Shown: positions 61,569-64,000 of the stretch, piece after piece
How the letters are laid out: the number at the start of each line of letters is the position of its first letter
How positions within the stretch are numbered: position 1 is the first letter of the stretch
Assembly: GCA_000310025.1 (NCBI GenBank)
Contig: FN649741.1
Coordinates: 1,687,975-1,751,974 of the forward strand
Reading direction: 5' to 3'
Source of the DNA: Ectocarpus siliculosus
Lineage: Eukaryota; Sar; Phaeophyceae; Ectocarpales; Ectocarpaceae
Length of the DNA: 64,000 nt
Notes under the pieces: generated by a model
Databases searched by the model: none
Seen by the model: the letters and a program-made list of their open reading frames with translations, nothing else
Told to the model about the DNA's origin: nothing
Position numbers and translations under genes: made by a program

Positions 61569-62606
61569 CTGCACCGTCGAGACAAGGTATGGCATGTCAA
61601 GACAGAAAAAACACCAATCTACCGAGTATTAGTGCTGCAGTATGCCTGTTTGGTAGAGCCACCGTACACTGTATTATACAGTATGTCACCGCTTTGGGCG
61701 TTCTGGCTACATCAAAACATTAGCTTGAGTGTTCACGTGTGCGGTGTGCCCCCCTCCCCATCCGTGCACGTTGCTATCACAGTTCGGTGTGTGCCTCTCT
61801 CTCGATTTGCCGCATGTCGATGGGAACAGCTTTCATACGTGCGCCTGGGAGTTGAGCCCCCTTGACGCCGAAGAATATTCGGCGTGTTCATGACTGACGA
61901 AGGGCGACCACCCCCCTCTCCGCCCTCACCTTATAACATCCTCTTCAGCAGCAGACCTGCGTGGCTTAACTCGCGCGCGCATCTGAACGGAGGTTGAACG
62001 GGGATGGCAACGCCTGTTACTAAGTTCATGAACCTTGTGCCCGGTCCCACTGGTGTAGAATGCCATAGTTAGATTCCGAAAAGAAGACTTTGCAAGGCGC
62101 TGGCTTCGCACGGTGCCTTGCCTTGCCATAGTAGTCCAATTTCATAGGGGACACAAACCATACCACAGCTGAGCAACAAGCTGAGCACAAGGTAAACACT
62201 TCACTTTAGAAAAGCGTCTAAGTTTATGAAGTGTTACGCCCTCCAGTATGCGCTCACACTCATGCGTTGAAAACGTGCGCCAGAGAATGTTTTTTCCCAC
62301 CCAAAGGCAACTAAACATGTCACTGAACCTTTGGCCTCATGCTTATGATCGTGTTCAGGATGATGCCCTGTCAAAGTTGGCCGCCGTTGTATGCCCAAAG
62401 AACCCATTGATTCACGCCTGACTCCTAATAGGTACTTGAGCAAATGTAGACTATTGATATTACAGTGTTATCTCATATCCTAGCAATCCCAACGCATGCG
62501 GCTTGAAACATTTCTTGTTCGGCGGCGTCAGTCCATGCAACATGCTCGCGCCATACCTCCCTCCCCAATTTTTATCGGATCTCATGCTTGCCAGAAAAGA
62601 ACTCAC

Positions 62607-63812
62607 CTGCTTGGCACCCTCGTCGTCCACTACCGGCCGTAGCGCAAGCCCGGCCCTAGGCCACGTCCGTCCAACGATTCCGCCAAACCAGCCGTACATG
62701 GCGTTTTCCACCATCCCAGCGGCAGGTCTGCCTACCCCTGACACGGGTGCCACTTCATTATCGCCAGCATCGTCGAGGCTACCCCACCCACCGAGCCCAC
62801 CTGCCAGACGCCGCCAGGAAGGCACACCCCATCCATGCCGCCTGTGCGGCGACTCAACGCCGCTCCGAGAAGAACGGCCGGTAGACCCGCCACCGCCGCC
62901 GCCCCTGCTGCCGGCAGTTCTTCGTTGTCCCGGCCTGCTGCCTTCGTCTTGCTTGGTCCTGCCGAGACCTCGTCGGGGGGGTCCGCCTCTGCTCAGCTGG
63001 CCTTTCTTGCCGAGGTTGCTGTCCATGAGGGACGATTCTGGTGTTGCCACGCTTCTTCCCGGCGAAGTGGCGAATTCCGCCAGGTCTTCTTGCTCCCCGC
63101 CCCCCTCTTCCTCGCTCGTTGCGGAACTGGAGTTGGATGGTGTGGAGACGCGGGGCACGGGAGGCTGCCGAGGCGTTCGACCGGTGAGCCGAAGAAGACC
63201 TCTTTTGAGCTGACTCGCGTGAGAGACGGTTTTACCAGCAGAGAGGAGGGACTTCGAGTGAGGGACACCGCCGCTGCCACCGTTGCGGGCGTTCGTACTA
63301 CGACGGGGGCTATCCAGCTCCGGGTCGTCGTCCGAGCTACTCGTCGTCATTCCTCCAGGCGATGATAGAAACCCCTGCCCGTTCGACGAGGCAGGACTCA
63401 TCACGTCGTCGCCAGACGCCATGTTGATGTCTCGTTCGCTGCTTCCCTGTGTCCCTTCGCCCGAACTGAGGCTTTCGGAATGCTGTATCGGCGGACGAGC
63501 CTTGGCACCACCCCGCAACCTCTTCCCCTTTCCGAGCCTTGGTACCAGCCCCGATCCTTCTCTGCGGAAGCCTCCGCTGCTAGCCTTATCCTGAGTGTTA
63601 TCAAGCCTTCGCAGGCGCCCTAATCGACCAGTCAGTGCTAACGTGCCCGATACTCCCCCACTGCCGAGCATCGACCGAAAAGGAGAGGACTTCGGCGCTG
63701 GGGCTGTCGTACTACGATCGAGGTCGGCATCGGAAGAACTCCGGCTACCGTTGCTGCTTCTAGTGGATGCGTCTTCGCTCGCACTGCCCTCCTGCGACAT
63801 GTTTACAGACAT
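62607..63812 (-). CDS. Ser-rich disordered first exon, probably AHI1 N-terminus
   Basis: 402 codons run from ATG 63812 to a strong donor, CAG|GTGAGT, at 62607. The translation is Ser/Gly/Arg-rich and low complexity (SSNGSRSSSDADLDRS, GSRGGGGGGSTGRSSRSG) without a recognisable domain until near the end (MYGWFGGIVGRTW). It lies directly upstream of the AHI1 exons on the same strand, and animal Jouberin also has a long disordered N-terminus, so it is probably exon 1 of that gene. Against a direct join, it ends in phase 0 while the exon at 61568 needs two bases from before, so an intermediate exon would be required. Otherwise it starts a separate small gene. Confidence 0.55.
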
Positions 63813-64000
63813 GGTACAGTATTGCTATACCCGTTCGTAGTAGTGATAGTCAATTACCATCGCCGTCAGTGAGGCCCACGCTACAACGCCTTCTACAGCG
63901 CAATAATTGCTGTGTGTCAAGACTACCGGGCTCCGAACGCCCCACAAATGACACGAGCGTACAGTATACGGCGTGTCGACGGCTTCTTTGCGCCATGTGT
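63813..64000. promoter_or_regulatory. upstream region of the minus-strand gene
   Basis: This is the presumed promoter and 5' UTR for the gene starting at 63812. No specific element is recognised. Confidence 0.3.

Overview
This window is nuclear DNA from a eukaryote. It is most likely a stramenopile alga, with a brown alga such as Ectocarpus the best guess. Genes are split into many short exons by long GT-AG introns full of microsatellites. One gene encodes a signal peptide with an A|F cleavage context typical of heterokont plastid targeting. A Jouberin (AHI1) homologue implies a flagellate stage. The species name is inference; no search was possible. All exon limits are hand-made splice models, tested by reading-frame continuity and by similarity to known families.

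Layout from left to right. 3.2-5.0 kb (+): the 3' exons of a secreted or surface-type protein with an IPT/TIG-like segment and a YWTD/NHL-type beta-propeller. 6.1-12.1 kb: a degenerate tRNA-like gene (-), followed about 10 bp away by a complete but dead 5.9-kb Ty3/Gypsy-type LTR retrotransposon (+). It has two LTRs, a primer-binding site, a polypurine tract, RT, RNase H, integrase and chromodomain-like remnants, and an array of hairpin repeats. 13.7-15.5 kb (+): a probable multi-span membrane protein. 18.4-24.8 kb: a repeat island with duplicated 1.1-kb non-coding blocks and a composite bounded by a 71-bp inverted repeat, containing palindromic GAGTA/TACTC arrays and a gene-like fragment. 24.8-29.7 kb: no supported gene.

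29.7-36.5 kb: a divergent pair sharing a 239-bp promoter. To the left is a plastid-targeted MEKHLA-domain protein (-, 3 exons); to the right is Rab7 (+, 6 exons, complete). 38.9-51.4 kb (+): a gene of about 20 exons encoding ankyrin-like repeats, one per exon, joined to a TRP-type cation channel. 52.3-63.8 kb (-): a Jouberin/AHI1 homologue with a C2-like region, a WD40 propeller and a C-terminal charged helix, plus a large Ser-rich exon that is probably its N-terminus. The channel and AHI1 genes converge tail to tail.

The most interesting items are: the LTR element sitting at the presumed Pol III start of a tRNA-like gene; the tandem hairpins in its 3' region; the composite with palindromic arrays; the one-repeat-per-exon, phase-0 architecture of the channel gene, its odd pore sequence and extra hydrophobic segments; and the MEKHLA/Rab7 bidirectional promoter.
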